Positions 22,031 through 32,411 of a DNA stretch of 64,000 bases are shown piece after piece; within the stretch, counting starts at the first letter, position 1; the number at the start of each line of letters is the position of its first letter. Source of the DNA: Endomychus coccineus (taxonomy: Eukaryota; Arthropoda; Insecta; Coleoptera; Endomychidae). The DNA lies in NCBI GenBank assembly GCA_958510875.1, contig OY294070.1, forward strand, positions 22,435,631-22,499,630, read 5' to 3'. The notes under the pieces were generated by a model that was given only the letters and a program-made list of their open reading frames with translations, searched no databases and had not been told where the DNA came from. A program made the position numbers and the translations under genes.

Positions 22031-23522
22031 GTAGTATGCCAGTGCTTCGAGCATGTATTTGTTATTTAGTTCAAGTGGTATAGCTATATTATTATCTTCT
22101 CTTTTCAGTATATTTGATAATCATTTTATCGATATTATAAATTACCATAAATTAATTATTTCTACAATCGGTTAAAATCACAATTATATGAGGTATATGC
22201 AAAATGTTTTCCCTACAATCGAAAATACGTTTGGTATTTTTAAATACAGTAATGTCATAAAAATTTAGTACATATTCGAATAAAAAATTGTTCACCTATA
22301 ATGATCAGTACATGGAATATCTCTACCTCATGATTAGAATTAGGCAAATAGGTAGGTGACAGCGTCTTGTATTTCAGAAAATATGCTGTTATGGGTAGAT
22401 AAAAACACATCTGATTTTAAAATAGTGATTTTTCTTCTTGTGACAATTGTCTTAAACACATCCACAGGATTTTCTCCACAGAGGTCCAAAAAAGACGCTG
22501 GCGCTGAACTTTTGAGAGTTGTTTGGACAGCCACCTGTAAGGTGTATCTGTTCGATAATGGCATTTCAGTGATGAAACTATAGTAATATTTTCATGTTAT
22601 TATCAAGAGTGGTATAAAAAGAAAGTAATTGCTGTTTCATTTAATCGTAATCATGAATTACCAATAGAGTAACGGCTTCTACCATCGATTTTTTAAGGTA
22701 ACTTATATAAACAATCGCTTAACGATATTGTTCAAACTTTATCTGAAACCTTTCAGAAGTAAAATTAATAAAAAAATTACTCAATACAGGAGATAACAGT
22801 TTTGAATTTGGCATTTTATTGATGGTTGTACATTGTAAGGTATATGATCGGAGAAACTGTACTATACGGTGAAGTTGAATCTGTAAAAATTTCGACTAGT
22901 GATATCGGAAAATGATATCAAATGAAGAACAACAAACTAGACTTCGTCTGCTATTAAAAAAACTGGGACAGTATAAATTCCCGAAATCTGCACATGTGCC
23001 AGTGAGCAACCAAAATGGTTGGGCTTAATGAAATTTCCAAAAATGCTTTGAAGGGTAGACTTTAGTGGAATTGTAAGAACTACTCTAGAATTGTTCTAAA
23101 AGAGTTCGCCATTAAACCAGTATCGTCAGACAAAAATACAAAGCAGTTATGTTCTGCGATATAATATACCTGGTAAGGACGCCTAGTATCAAGACAGTTT
23201 CCACAGTCTGACTGTAACGGAACGTTGCGAGATTGAAAAGCTCAGTCACATGCAATGACTATTATTTTCCAACTTCACACGACGCGAATAAGTACCTTGA
23301 ACATTTTATAGGTAAAAAATTGATGATTTTATATAGTGCTTGGCGTATTTTTCAGATAAATCAATTGAATTGTATTGTTCTGAAAAAGCAAAAGCTTCTG
23401 TTCTAAAATAACTTATCACAGGAACTTCTTTTCGGCCGATCTTGTACAAGCTATTTAGAAACTGATGAGTGAATGAATTTATTGTGAAAATTCAAAAATT
23501 TCCAGAAATTTAATATCTCCAG
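22031..23522. other. boule intron, nothing recognised
   Basis: Holds overlapping 75-codon frames on both strands at about 22340-22580, with no domain on either. No clear repeat ends. Confidence 0.4.
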
Positions 23523-23641
23523 TTATTGCAGCTCCGCCAGTTTATCCTACTCAAACCGGACCGCCGCAGGGTGCAACTTATCCGTCAATGATATATCCAC
23601 AAACAATATACATGCCTCAGCAGTACCCGATGCCCATGCCG
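23523..23641 (+). CDS. bol: boule exon 5 of this model (Pro/Tyr/Gln-rich)
   Basis: Acceptor atatctccag ends at 23522; donor CCG|gtaagt at 23641/23642. Its first two bases complete the codon left open at 19871, then it reads IAAPPVYPTQTGPP, PSMIYPQTIYMPQ and YPMPMP, ending in phase 0. Repeated Tyr/Pro/Gln motifs are typical of the Boule C-terminal half. From here the transcript can go either to the terminal exon at 30484 or to the exon at 36815; both start in phase 0. Confidence 0.92.
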
Positions 23642-23860
23642 GTAAGTTTATAATATTCTTCTTAGTGATTGCCCGTCCTGTTTTAATTGTGGTGTAAATA
23701 ACACTATTAACGTTTATTCTGCTGTCCATCAAACTAAAGGTAATAATTTTTATTTCTAAGTAAGATGTATCCATACTAGAGTATTTCACATCGAAGTACC
23801 ATTAAATTGTCTTTGCGGTACACATTTGAAATCATATAAGATGGTAGTTATGCATCAATA

Positions 23861-24825
23861 ACACTATGTAACACACTTTTCTGCCTAACCTTCTCGTTGT
23901 TTGCGTTCGATTCTACATCTATTTCGAATAATTAAAAGTCACCTCAGAAGTTGAAAAGTTTGCTTTTGCGCTCAGGGCGAATTGTTTTCCAAAAGTAAAA
24001 CTTCGCTGTGAATATCCTGGAATAACTTTTTATAAACTTGACTCAGCACCAGTCTATGGTATATCAAATTATTCGCAATTGGGTGGAGAAGTGAGTTAAT
24101 AAATAGCTAAAAGTTGCATATGTAAGACTGTTTGGCTGCTATTTGCAGGAAAGTAAAAAAAAAACGCTAAATATTCATCAAATTTGACGTAAAAATTGCC
24201 AAATAAAAAATCGTAGAGCCAAATTCAGATGCAAATACCATTTTTTCGCGATTTGTATCTGTAGAGTGTCTCATTACAAAGATATTGATACCATTCCGAA
24301 GTACATATGAACTTTAATAAAAAGTTATAGCGCGTTAACCGATTAAGTTTCGTGAAAATTCTCACAAATTTAACCTATCAAGGCCCAGGCAAAACGCAAT
24401 CTAATTACAGCCAAGCTAACTACGCAGTTCATAGCATAACTGAAAAAAAAACTTCCCGTTTAAACAATCAATTTGGCTAAACAAAAAGACACGGGTAATT
24501 CTTTTTTCATTGATTCTATGATCTGCGTAGCCAGTTTTTTGTACTTTCCTGAGCATGGATCGAACGGACTTTTCAACAGCTGAATAGTTTATTAGCGTTT
24601 TAATATTATTATTAATAATAATTTGATATATCATAGACTGGTGCTGAGTCAAGTTAATAAAAAGTTATTCCAGGATATAGTACAGCGAAGTTTTACTTTT
24701 GGAAAAAAATTCGCCCCGAGCGCAAAAGCAAACTTTTTAACTTCTAAGGTGGCTTTTAATTATTCGAAATAGATGTAGAATCGAACGCAAACATCGAGAA
24801 GGCAGAAAAGTGTGTTACATAGTGT
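23861..24825. mobile_element. Foldback element FB5
   Basis: ACACTATGTAACACACTTTT at 23861 is inverted at 24806-24825. Arms of about 210 bp run through TTGCGTTCGATTCTACATC, GCTTTTGCGCTC, the TATTCCAGGATAT region and CAGCACCAGTCTATG. The centre is about 540 bp and AT-rich with no gene. No transposase. It lies in a boule intron. Confidence 0.75.
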
Positions 24826-24989
24826 AATCGATATTACTATTATTGTTTTTAATTATTAAATATCAGTAATGATCCGAGGTAGAATACCTATTTAGGCTCA
24901 ATTACTAAAAATACAGTATCCAAAGTTGTGAAGTAATACATATAGGAACTATTATTTGTCAATAAATCGGATCACAATGAAGATTAACA

Positions 24990-25335
24990 ATTAGTTTTTG
25001 TATAACAACAGAGAACATTTTAACTCGTTACAATGAAAATTTTGCCCATATAAAGAAAAATAATTGTGAAAAATCAGCGGTAGCCGAACATATTTTGAAC
25101 ACAGGTCACACCATTTCTCAAGAAAGCTTATCACTTTTAATTGAAACACAATACAGACAAATATCTAGGTAATTTAGAAGGGATGGAAATGTATAAACGA
25201 AAAAACTATTTCTTAAATTCCGATTTATCTCCTGCTGTAACCCATTGTTTACATTATTATCTCCCCAAATAGTATTTAACCATGCACATTTTGATTTATA
25301 ATTTAGTTTACTCTGATGATGGCTACTTGGTAGCA
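24990..25335 (+). pseudogene. Penelope-like element, family C: endonuclease tail plus hammerhead-like motif
   Basis: In shifting frames the + strand reads REHFNSLQ, then EKSAVAEHILNTGHTIS, then SLSLLIETQYRQIS, then NLEGMEMYKRKNYFL and SPAVTHCLHYYLPK with a stop near 25268. This is the C-terminal part of a GIY-YIG endonuclease of the Penelope-like type. About 45 bases later, CTGATGATGGCTAC and GTAGCAGAAAGC form a stem II-like hairpin in a worn hammerhead-like arrangement. Frameshifted and truncated. Confidence 0.65.
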
Positions 25336-25496
25336 GAAAGCTCCTTAGTACTTTAATAGTATTTTTAGTGAATACGGGTGATTATTTCTTATCAATAGTG
25401 TTATATATATCATAATAAAGATTATTGACCCAGTATGAATTATATATAAAAATTCTCGGGGAATAGGTCACATTAACACTCTGTTTTAAAATTTTC

Positions 25497-25538
25497 GTCT
25501 TTACGTACGTTTCGGTCTCACGACCATCATCAGAAGAC
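25497..25538 (-). ncRNA. Hammerhead-ribozyme-like motif, left arm of PLE-A copy 2
   Basis: Minus-strand copy identical in all core and stem positions to the motifs at 569-610 and 1546-1587. Confidence 0.5.
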
Positions 25539-25696
25539 GTATTATGTCTAAAAGTTGATTAGTTAAAACTAATTGTATTACACAAAGCGTCCAAATCGCA
25601 CCAATTTCAATTAAAATGCCCACGTCGCCGAAACGAACAGAAACACGATTAAACGAAATTGTAAACCTCAATGCTATAGTATATAGTATTAGATCC

Positions 25697-25857
25697 ATCA
25701 ATTCGATTACAATAATGTTAATATTCTAACTAAGGAAACCAATTATTATAAAAGATCTATTTTGGAGATGATTCACATAAAACGTGACTCCAAATCTGTA
25801 AATCGTAGGACAGATACTCAAAATCTAAGTCAGATCTATACAAATTTGATCAAATAA
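25697..25857 (+). pseudogene. Endonuclease C-terminal remnant of PLE-A copy 2
   Basis: Open + frame: FDYNNVNILTKETNYYKRS, ILEMIHIKRDSKSVN, RRTDTQNLSQIYTNLIK, stop. It matches the minus-strand remnant in copy 1 almost residue for residue, which fixes the two copies as one family. The upstream nuclease core is missing. Confidence 0.75.
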
Positions 25858-26204
25858 TATCTCTTGCAATTCCTAAATGCCTCGTTATAATGTTAAAAGT
25901 GTATTAGGTAGAATGTCTAGTATAATTCCATAACTGACAAACCTTTTTCTATTAGCTCGTAAATCTAACATCTGGTTTGAAAGTGAATACTTAAATTTAT
26001 TGTGTTGACATGAGCACGCATTTGTCAAAAGTTCTGCTTAGCAGTGAATTTTTGATAATTTTACTATAGCATTGAGGTTTACAATTTCGTTTAATCGTGT
26101 TTCTGTTCGTTTCGGCGAAGTGGGCATTTTAATTGACACTGGTGCGATTTGGACGCTTTGTGTAATACAATTAGTTTTAAGTAATCAAGTTTTAGACATA
26201 ATAA

Positions 26205-26246
26205 GTCTTCTGATTATGGCCGTGAGACCGAAACGTACGTAAAGAC
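26205..26246 (+). ncRNA. Mutated hammerhead-like motif, right arm of PLE-A copy 2
   Basis: Stem I GTCTT/AAGAC and GAAA are kept, but the core reads CTGATTA (invariant G changed) and stem II is GGCC/GACC. Predicted inactive. Confidence 0.4.
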
Positions 26247-26315
26247 GAAAATTTTAAAACAGAGTGTTAATGTGACCTATTTCCCGAGAATTTTTATATA
26301 TAAGTTATATATATC

Positions 26316-27915
26316 CACAATATGAACTCTTTTATAGTTTATTTGGTATCTCATTTTCCATCAGATGTCGTCAGCCTGTCTAGTACCAAAAAGTACCTAT
26401 ATTTTGCGACCAAATGGAGAACCACTTTTCCATTGAAGACCCCAAAACGGCCGTTTCATTCCTGCCTTATCATTGTTAGGATCTGCGCGTTATATACTAC
26501 CCTCCAAAATGCATACTGAGTAAAATCACAACCAAAAATCTGTCACTAATCCACGTTCTAATTTGTTCGGATGGTCGATTATGTCGATCGTAAAATGGTT
26601 GCAGTGATCTATTTCTCAAACTATGAATTTTATAATAAAGTTGCACTATTTGCAATGGTTGCTTTGATTTTAACCTTTGTCTGATAATATGACAAACTGA
26701 ATAAAAATAACCTTACAACTTTGGCGTATGATAAGTGTCAAAGCTGCCTCAATCAAAAGTTCTATCACGCCAAAAAACACATTTTATAATAATGCTCAAT
26801 AATATTTGGAAAAACAAACATTCTCAGACGCTTTAGGAGTTTAGGACTGTCTGAAAGAAGTTTGCTTGTTACTATAAATCAATAAATATTGCTATCAACC
26901 TAGTAGTATGTATCTACTACAATTTCAAGGAAACAAAAGTCTCCTAAATTGGAAACAAAAAGTTTAAAGCCTATAAACTACATGTCTTCTTTCATACCTA
27001 CCATTTTCTATGATTTCAACTGTATGTATTTAATTTTCTCAATTTAGTTCAATCTGGAGATGAACTGATTTTTGAATCTAATTTAAAAAAATCTTCAATC
27101 CATGAATCGTTGTGAATTGATAACAACGACACATGTATTGTTATGTTTCAGCTTGAACAAATGAGTAGGAAAGATTAGTGTGCAATGTGCGTCATTGACA
27201 TCAAATGTAACTGTGACGTCATACATTTTCGAATAGTTGTTCAGAATTTTCTAAGACATGTGTTGATACGTTACTTGTTCAACGTGGTTTCCTGTAACAA
27301 AGATCTAGCTTTCTACCAAGAGAGATGCTGGCTTTGTGACCAACAACCTCCGTTTGGGGAATGTCTATATTCAATCATCAATTGAAATAATGTCTATCAT
27401 ATTGTACGTAAAAACATTATAAGATACCAACACTGAACAGTTAATACGCCGTAAATTCACACAACTCCAATCTCGGATTAAGTTATACATGCTTTTCACT
27501 GTTTTGCTATTTTGAAAACGATATATACATTCTCGTTTGATCGTTTAATAAAAATATAAGTTTGGGTCTTCATGTAAATCATAGATAATGATAAGAGATA
27601 TCGAAATATATGCTGCAATAATGATTGAATTTGTGAAACCATTTGGTATTAGAATGTATCCTATCGGAATAGATTGATATACTGAATCATCATCGCATAG
27701 AAGGAAGGGAAAATGAGTGCTCATCGAGTTAAAAAAAATTTCCAATTGCCAATTTCGGCCATCATCTGATAACGAAATGAAAAATGTCGATTAAGTGGGC
27801 CAAAGCATTGTATCTTTTTCCTGGCCAGAGTAATTGCAATGATGGCACTTCCGGTGCGGTAATTGGCACAAAATTTCGCGGTTTGATAACGAAATAAAAA
27901 TGATGTCATTGCATT
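26316..27915. other. boule intron, little recognised
   Basis: Frames of 65-75 codons have no domain. At 27765-27910 the phrase GATAACGAAAT occurs twice in direct order (about 27768 and 27886), possibly an outlying module of the adjoining foldback element. Confidence 0.35.
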
Positions 27916-30107
27916 GGCATTCCACGCCAACTCAGCAGTCGATCCCACATCACCCTCTCAGGTCTGGCTCAAAATTGGTACATCGATTGGTACTATCGAA
28001 AAAAGGATATTCCCAAATTTTCAGCCCCTAAGACCGCTTCCTGTCATCAGGGGCCCATAGTGAAGTTTTCGACCATCATTTCACCTCCAGGGTTCTGAAA
28101 TCGGTTTTTCGTGTACTGACGCGGCATTTTGGTCTTAAAAAATTATCAAAAATACATAGCAGATGCCAAATTTCCCGTAGAACACGATGCCACCATCCGT
28201 TTTCCGATATCTAGCAAGGGGAGTCCGGAAAACGCGAAAAACCGCGCTTTTGTAAAAAATCTGATATCTCAAATACGGTCGCTTCAAACTGGCTGAAAAT
28301 TTACCAAAAGGCTCTTCGATTATTGCTCTTTCGAGTGTTCATACGCGCCCGGTGATCATTATATGTAAAAAAAAAGTTACACGCGTTTTACGGGTTTTAT
28401 ATGGGATTTTCTGTAATTTTTTCATTATAACCGCTCCACTGGCCCTATCCAGTTGGGTAATAGTTGGATTTTTTTCTCTCACCAAGCGTCTCTTTTGTCC
28501 CCCTGTCTTTACAAACACAGAAATTTCTCTCTCCAGCCAGTATTAAAGAAAACATTATTTTTTCAATGATTTGTTTCACAATTTTTCGTAAATTTTTTGA
28601 TTTTTGAGCAAATTTACATTTTCTGCAGCTTAGTTCCATTAATAATAGGGACTATTCCATTATTTATTATCAAAAAAACGAGAGCATTTTGAACCCAGTA
28701 CCATTCGGAAATCGAAAATCGCGCTGAAACTTGTCGGTAATATAGGATCCTATGCGCCCTCCGCACAGATGACGCCAAGAGACGGACCTTGTTTACAAGC
28801 TTACAAGCAGTCGTTCACCGCCCTTCTGTGCAATAAACAAAAGATTTGTGACTAAAGAAGGGAAAGATTTATCATTATTTGAAGCTACAAAACTACTCAC
28901 GTTTTCAAAATTCTCACACAACCCGAATTTCCAGAACTTTTCGCCCATGAACATTCACAAATGACTCTTGGATTCTGAACACAAATTTTCCGCGATTTTC
29001 GAGGTTAGAATACACAATAGCGTCAGTACGATGAAACACAAATCACAATTTTTTTCTACAAAATGACCGGAAAAACTTGCACTAATTGTTTTTTATTCAG
29101 CTTACCTTGAGATTCATCACTCATATTGAAAACGTGAGTAGTTTGTAGCTTCATATAATGATAATTCTTTCCCTTCTTTTGTCACAAATCTTTTGTTTAT
29201 TGCACAGAAGGGCGATGGACGAATGCTTGTAAACAAGGCTCGTCTCTTGGCGTCATCTGTGCGGAGGGCGCATAGGAACCTATATTACCGACAAGTTTCA
29301 GGGCGATTTTCGATTTCCGAATGGTACTGGGTTCAAAATGCTCTCGTTTTTTTAATAATAAATAATGGAATAGTCTTTTTATTATTAATGGAACTAAGCT
29401 GCAGAAAATGTAAATTTGCACAAAAATTGACGAAAAATTGTGAAATAAATCATTGAATAAATAATGTTTTCTCTAATTAATACTGGCTGGAGAGAGAAAT
29501 TTCTGTGTTTGTAAAGACAGGGGGACAAAAGAGACGCTTGGTGAGAGAAAAAAATTCAATCAATACCCAACTGGATAGGGCCAGTGGAGCGGTTATAATG
29601 AAAAAATTACAGAAAATCCCATATAAAACCCGTAAAACGCGTGTAACTTTTTTTTTACATATAATGATCACCGCGCGCGTATGAACATTCGAAAGAGCAA
29701 TAATCGAAGAGCCTTTTGGTAAATTTTCAGCCAGTTTGAAGCGACCGTATTTGAGATATCAGATTTTTTTCCAAAGCGCGGTCTTTCGCGTTTTCCGGGC
29801 TCCCCTTGCAAGATATCGGAAAACGGATGGTGGCAACGTGTTCTACGGGAAATTTGGCATCTCCTATGTATTTTTGATCATTTTTTTAGACCAAAATGCC
29901 GCGTCAATACACGAAAAACTGATTTCAGACCCCTGGAGGTGAAATGATGGTCGAAAACTTCACTATGGGCCCCTGGTGACCGGAAGCGATCTTATGGGCT
30001 GAAAATTTGGGAATATCCTTTTTTCGATAGTAGCAATCGATGTACCAATTTTGAGCCAGATCTGAGAGGGTGATGTGGAATCGACTGCTGAGTTGGCGTG
30101 GAATGCC
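27916..30107. mobile_element. Foldback element FB6 (about 2.2 kb palindrome)
   Basis: GGCATTCCACGCCAACTCAG at 27916 is inverted to end at 30107. The arms are long (roughly 0.9 kb each): the TCAAAATTGGTACATCGAT block, the GGGCCCATAGTGAAGTTTTC block (28048/29970), AAATACGGTCGCTTCAAACTGG, the CCAGTGGAGCGG block and the GCAGCTTAGTTCCAT block, down to the ACGTTTTCAA region near 28895/29130. Loop about 200 bp. The 64-87 codon frames found on both strands are mirror copies of arm sequence. No transposase. Centre and arms are full of T/A runs. Confidence 0.8.
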
Positions 30108-30483
30108 CCTTATAGAACATAAAACCTTTGCGATAAAAAGAATATGGTCGCACCATCTTCATTCTTCTCTTTCTCCAAGATTAATTGACAACACTACATT
30201 TAGTGGAACGTCGTCAATGATAACATAATAACCTGCTACGTCTGGCACTCGACAGCACCAATACACTAAGATTTTTCGTTATCTATTAAATTTAGATCGT
30301 ACTCCCTCTAGTTGTGAACAGAATGCTTCTTGTTCTTGTATTAGTAGACCTTGTAGATCACGACAGCTATGATGCACGCACAATTTATGACGAGTGATAC
30401 TTGACAATTGATAAATGTCTGCTATAGGAGTGTGGTATATATTGTTTTATGGCTTTCCCGTGTATAACAGTGTGTGTGTTCAG
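30108..30483. other. boule intron before the alternative terminal exon
   Basis: No gene. It ends with a polypyrimidine/GT stretch and the acceptor tgtgtgttcag at 30483. Confidence 0.4.
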
Positions 30484-30561
30484 TCCAGCAACTACATATC
30501 GGAGGGCATCTACCCAGTGACCCAGCCCACCTACGTGTTGCTGGACAGCCTGCAGTACTGA
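30484..30561 (+). CDS. bol: boule alternative terminal exon (short isoform)
   Basis: After the acceptor at 30482-30483 a phase-0 frame of 25 codons begins SSNYISEGIYPVTQPT, ends LLDSLQY and stops at TGA 30559-30561. It joins in frame to YPMPMP at 23641. The composition (Tyr/Pro/Gln/Thr) matches the rest of Boule and the stretch is markedly GC-richer than its surroundings. No donor follows, so it is a last exon. It gives a 258-aa protein, close to the length of fly Boule, so this may be the main conserved isoform. The 3-prime UTR and poly(A) site are unclear. Transcript data are needed to decide. Confidence 0.65.
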   Translation, partial: SSNYISEGIYPVTQPTYVLLDSLQY

Positions 30562-31206
30562 GGGCCCCCCACATCTATCGTCCCTTTCTTAAGGTCTTTA
30601 TATAATTCAAATGCCGCACATTGTATGAACAGTGTTTATTATTATTATTTTGTCTTGTTTCCAGGATGACATGTTTGTTCTTATTTTAATTGCGAATGTT
30701 TGCCTTGTGCTTTTGTTGTTTGGTTTTAAGAAGGCGTTTTGCAAAAACAATCGGTTAATTATTAGATTAAATCAAATTTTGAACAAAATCCTCCAAGCGA
30801 ACAGTGAAAACAAATAGGGGTTTTCCTATGTTAGTAGTTGCAAGGTTGCACTGTAGGTGGCGTATCGGTTGTAATTGAAAGCGTTACATGACCGTTCCAC
30901 TTGCGGTTGAAGCGAGTATAACAAGTCCCATTATTGCCAAACTTAATACAAAGTATTTTACGGAGCAATAATTTATTCTCTTTTATTTTTAAACGCTTAG
31001 TTCCTTTCGAATATCGACTTTGTTTAAAACGTTTTATCAGTAAGTTAAACAGTTATTTAGTCATTATATTGGAATATGATTTGAACACTTAATTAATGGG
31101 AGAGACATCTTGATTTATACATAAAGTAATATTTCGTTAAACTCGAATGATAATTGTCTAAAGGGCTTAACTGTACGAATTAAAGTAGCACAGCCCATTG
31201 TCTGTA
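30562..31206 (+). other. Possible 3-prime UTR of short boule, with an unplaced membrane-type frame
   Basis: After the short-form stop comes AT-rich sequence. At 30665-30817, behind an acceptor-like tttccag, a 50-codon frame (DDMFVLILIANVCLVLLL, then FKKAFCKNN, then QANSENK) has one hydrophobic segment. It is not recognised and has no start of its own beyond the internal ATG at 30671. Confidence 0.3.
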
Positions 31207-31368
31207 CGAGGACAAGGTGAAAAGTCCCTGAAAAATAAAACAGATGGCGCCACAATAGCAAATCTCATGTGATATTTGTGATGTACCGTCTTTAACTAGA
31301 ACGCATTAAAATTTTCAGACTGTTTTCACACCCATCGAAAGCAAGCAACCTTGAATATTTTTGTAAAC

Positions 31369-32399
31369 ATGGGAAAAAGTGAATTTCGCGTCTTGTTTAC
31401 ACATTATTTCTTGCGTGTAAAAAACATTACGCAAACCAAAGCACCGCTTGTTGAACGTTATGGGGACTCTTCACCATTGATTGGTACGATTCACAAATGG
31501 TTTCTGATTTTCTTTGTGGTGGTATGACCACAAAGGACGCCGAACGGGCGTTACAACCCAAGAAATCGTCGATAAAATCCATGATATGATATATTGGACG
31601 ATCGGCGAGTTAAAGTACACGAGATTGCTGAGGAGATTAGCATCTCAAACAAACGGGTACGGAACATTTTGCATAAATTTTTGAATATGAGAAAACTATC
31701 TGCCAGATGGGTGTCACATTTGCTCTCTGTTGACAACGAGCGCAACCGTGTGACAAGTTCAAAGGAGTGTTTGGCGACGTTCAAGCACGATAAGAAGAAC
31801 TTTCTGCGCCGTTTCGTAACCGTGAACGAAACAGATCCATTACAACACACCAGAGACCAAAGGACAGTCGAAATGTGCACTTGTCCTGGGGAATCGAAGC
31901 CGAAAAGGGCCAAAGCGGGTTTATCGGCCAACAAAGTCATGGCGACAGTTTTTTTGGGATGCACACGGTATTGTCCATATCGATTACCTTGAAAAGGCAA
32001 AACGATCACCGGTGTATATTATGCAGAGCTGTTGGATTGACTGTACGCCGATTTGAAGTAAAAGCGGCCGCATTTGGCAAAGAAAAAGTCCTCTTCCTCC
32101 AGGACAACGCACCGGCGCACAGGTCCGGAGTAGCAATGACAAAATTGCATGAATTACGCAACGAATTGGTTCGTCATCCACCATATTCTCCAGGTTTGGA
32201 CCCCTGCGCTTTTTATCTACTTCCATACTTGAAGAAATGGCTAGGCGGAAAGAGATTTGGCTCCAACTATGAGGTCATCGCTGAAACAAACGCCTATTTT
32301 GAAGGATTGCCGAAATCGTATTATTTGGAAGGGATCGATAAATTAGAAAAACATTGCACGAAGTGTATAGGCCTACAAGGAGATTATGTTGAGAAATAA
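31369..32399 (+). pseudogene. mariner-family transposase, inactivated
   Basis: From ATG 31369 (MGKSEFRVLFTHYFL) the frame breaks several times: a stop/frameshift near 31525, a stop at 31990-31992 and shifts in the last third. The recognisable order is DDRRVKVHEIAEEISIS (helix-turn-helix), MRKLSARWVSHLLS, FLRRFVTVNET, SANKVMATVFLG, VLFLQDNAPAHRS, HPPYSPGLDPCAFYLLP, WLGGKRFGSNYEVI, and the end LQGDYVEK at 32399. Of the DD34D catalytic triad, the first Asp (VTVDET in active relatives) is Asn, the second (QDNAPAH) is kept, and the third (PCDF) is Ala. It cannot transpose. Confidence 0.9.
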
Positions 32400-32411
32400 A
32401 ATAAGTTATAA

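Larger units (their letters stand above)
25412..26303 (+). mobile_element. Penelope-like element, family A copy 2, with 12-bp target duplication
   Basis: Arms of nearly 300 bp: from GACCCAGTATGAATTATATA near 25427 through GTCTTTACGTACG, AAAGCGTCCAAATCGCACC and AACCTCAATGCTATAG near 25680, and their inverse from about 26040 to 26303. It is flanked by a direct repeat GTTATATATATC at 25400-25411 and 26304-26315. The centre keeps the last part of the endonuclease ORF on the + strand (25697-25857). The repeat is AT-rich, so coincidence is possible, but its place at both ends argues for a real target duplication. Confidence 0.75.

Noticed and set aside
22340..22583. Overlapping 74- and 75-codon frames on both strands
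   Set aside because: No domain on either strand; mutual shadows within an intron.
27721..29942. Many 64-87 codon frames on both strands
   Set aside because: Mirror translations of the FB6 arms; the same peptide appears on both strands.
30632..30817. 61-codon + frame with a membrane segment behind an acceptor-like site
   Set aside because: No link to boule in sequence type and no recognised family; kept only as a note in the UTR entry.
31551..32226. 152-codon and 80-codon minus-strand frames
   Set aside because: Antisense to the mariner transposase, which is recognisable on the + strand.
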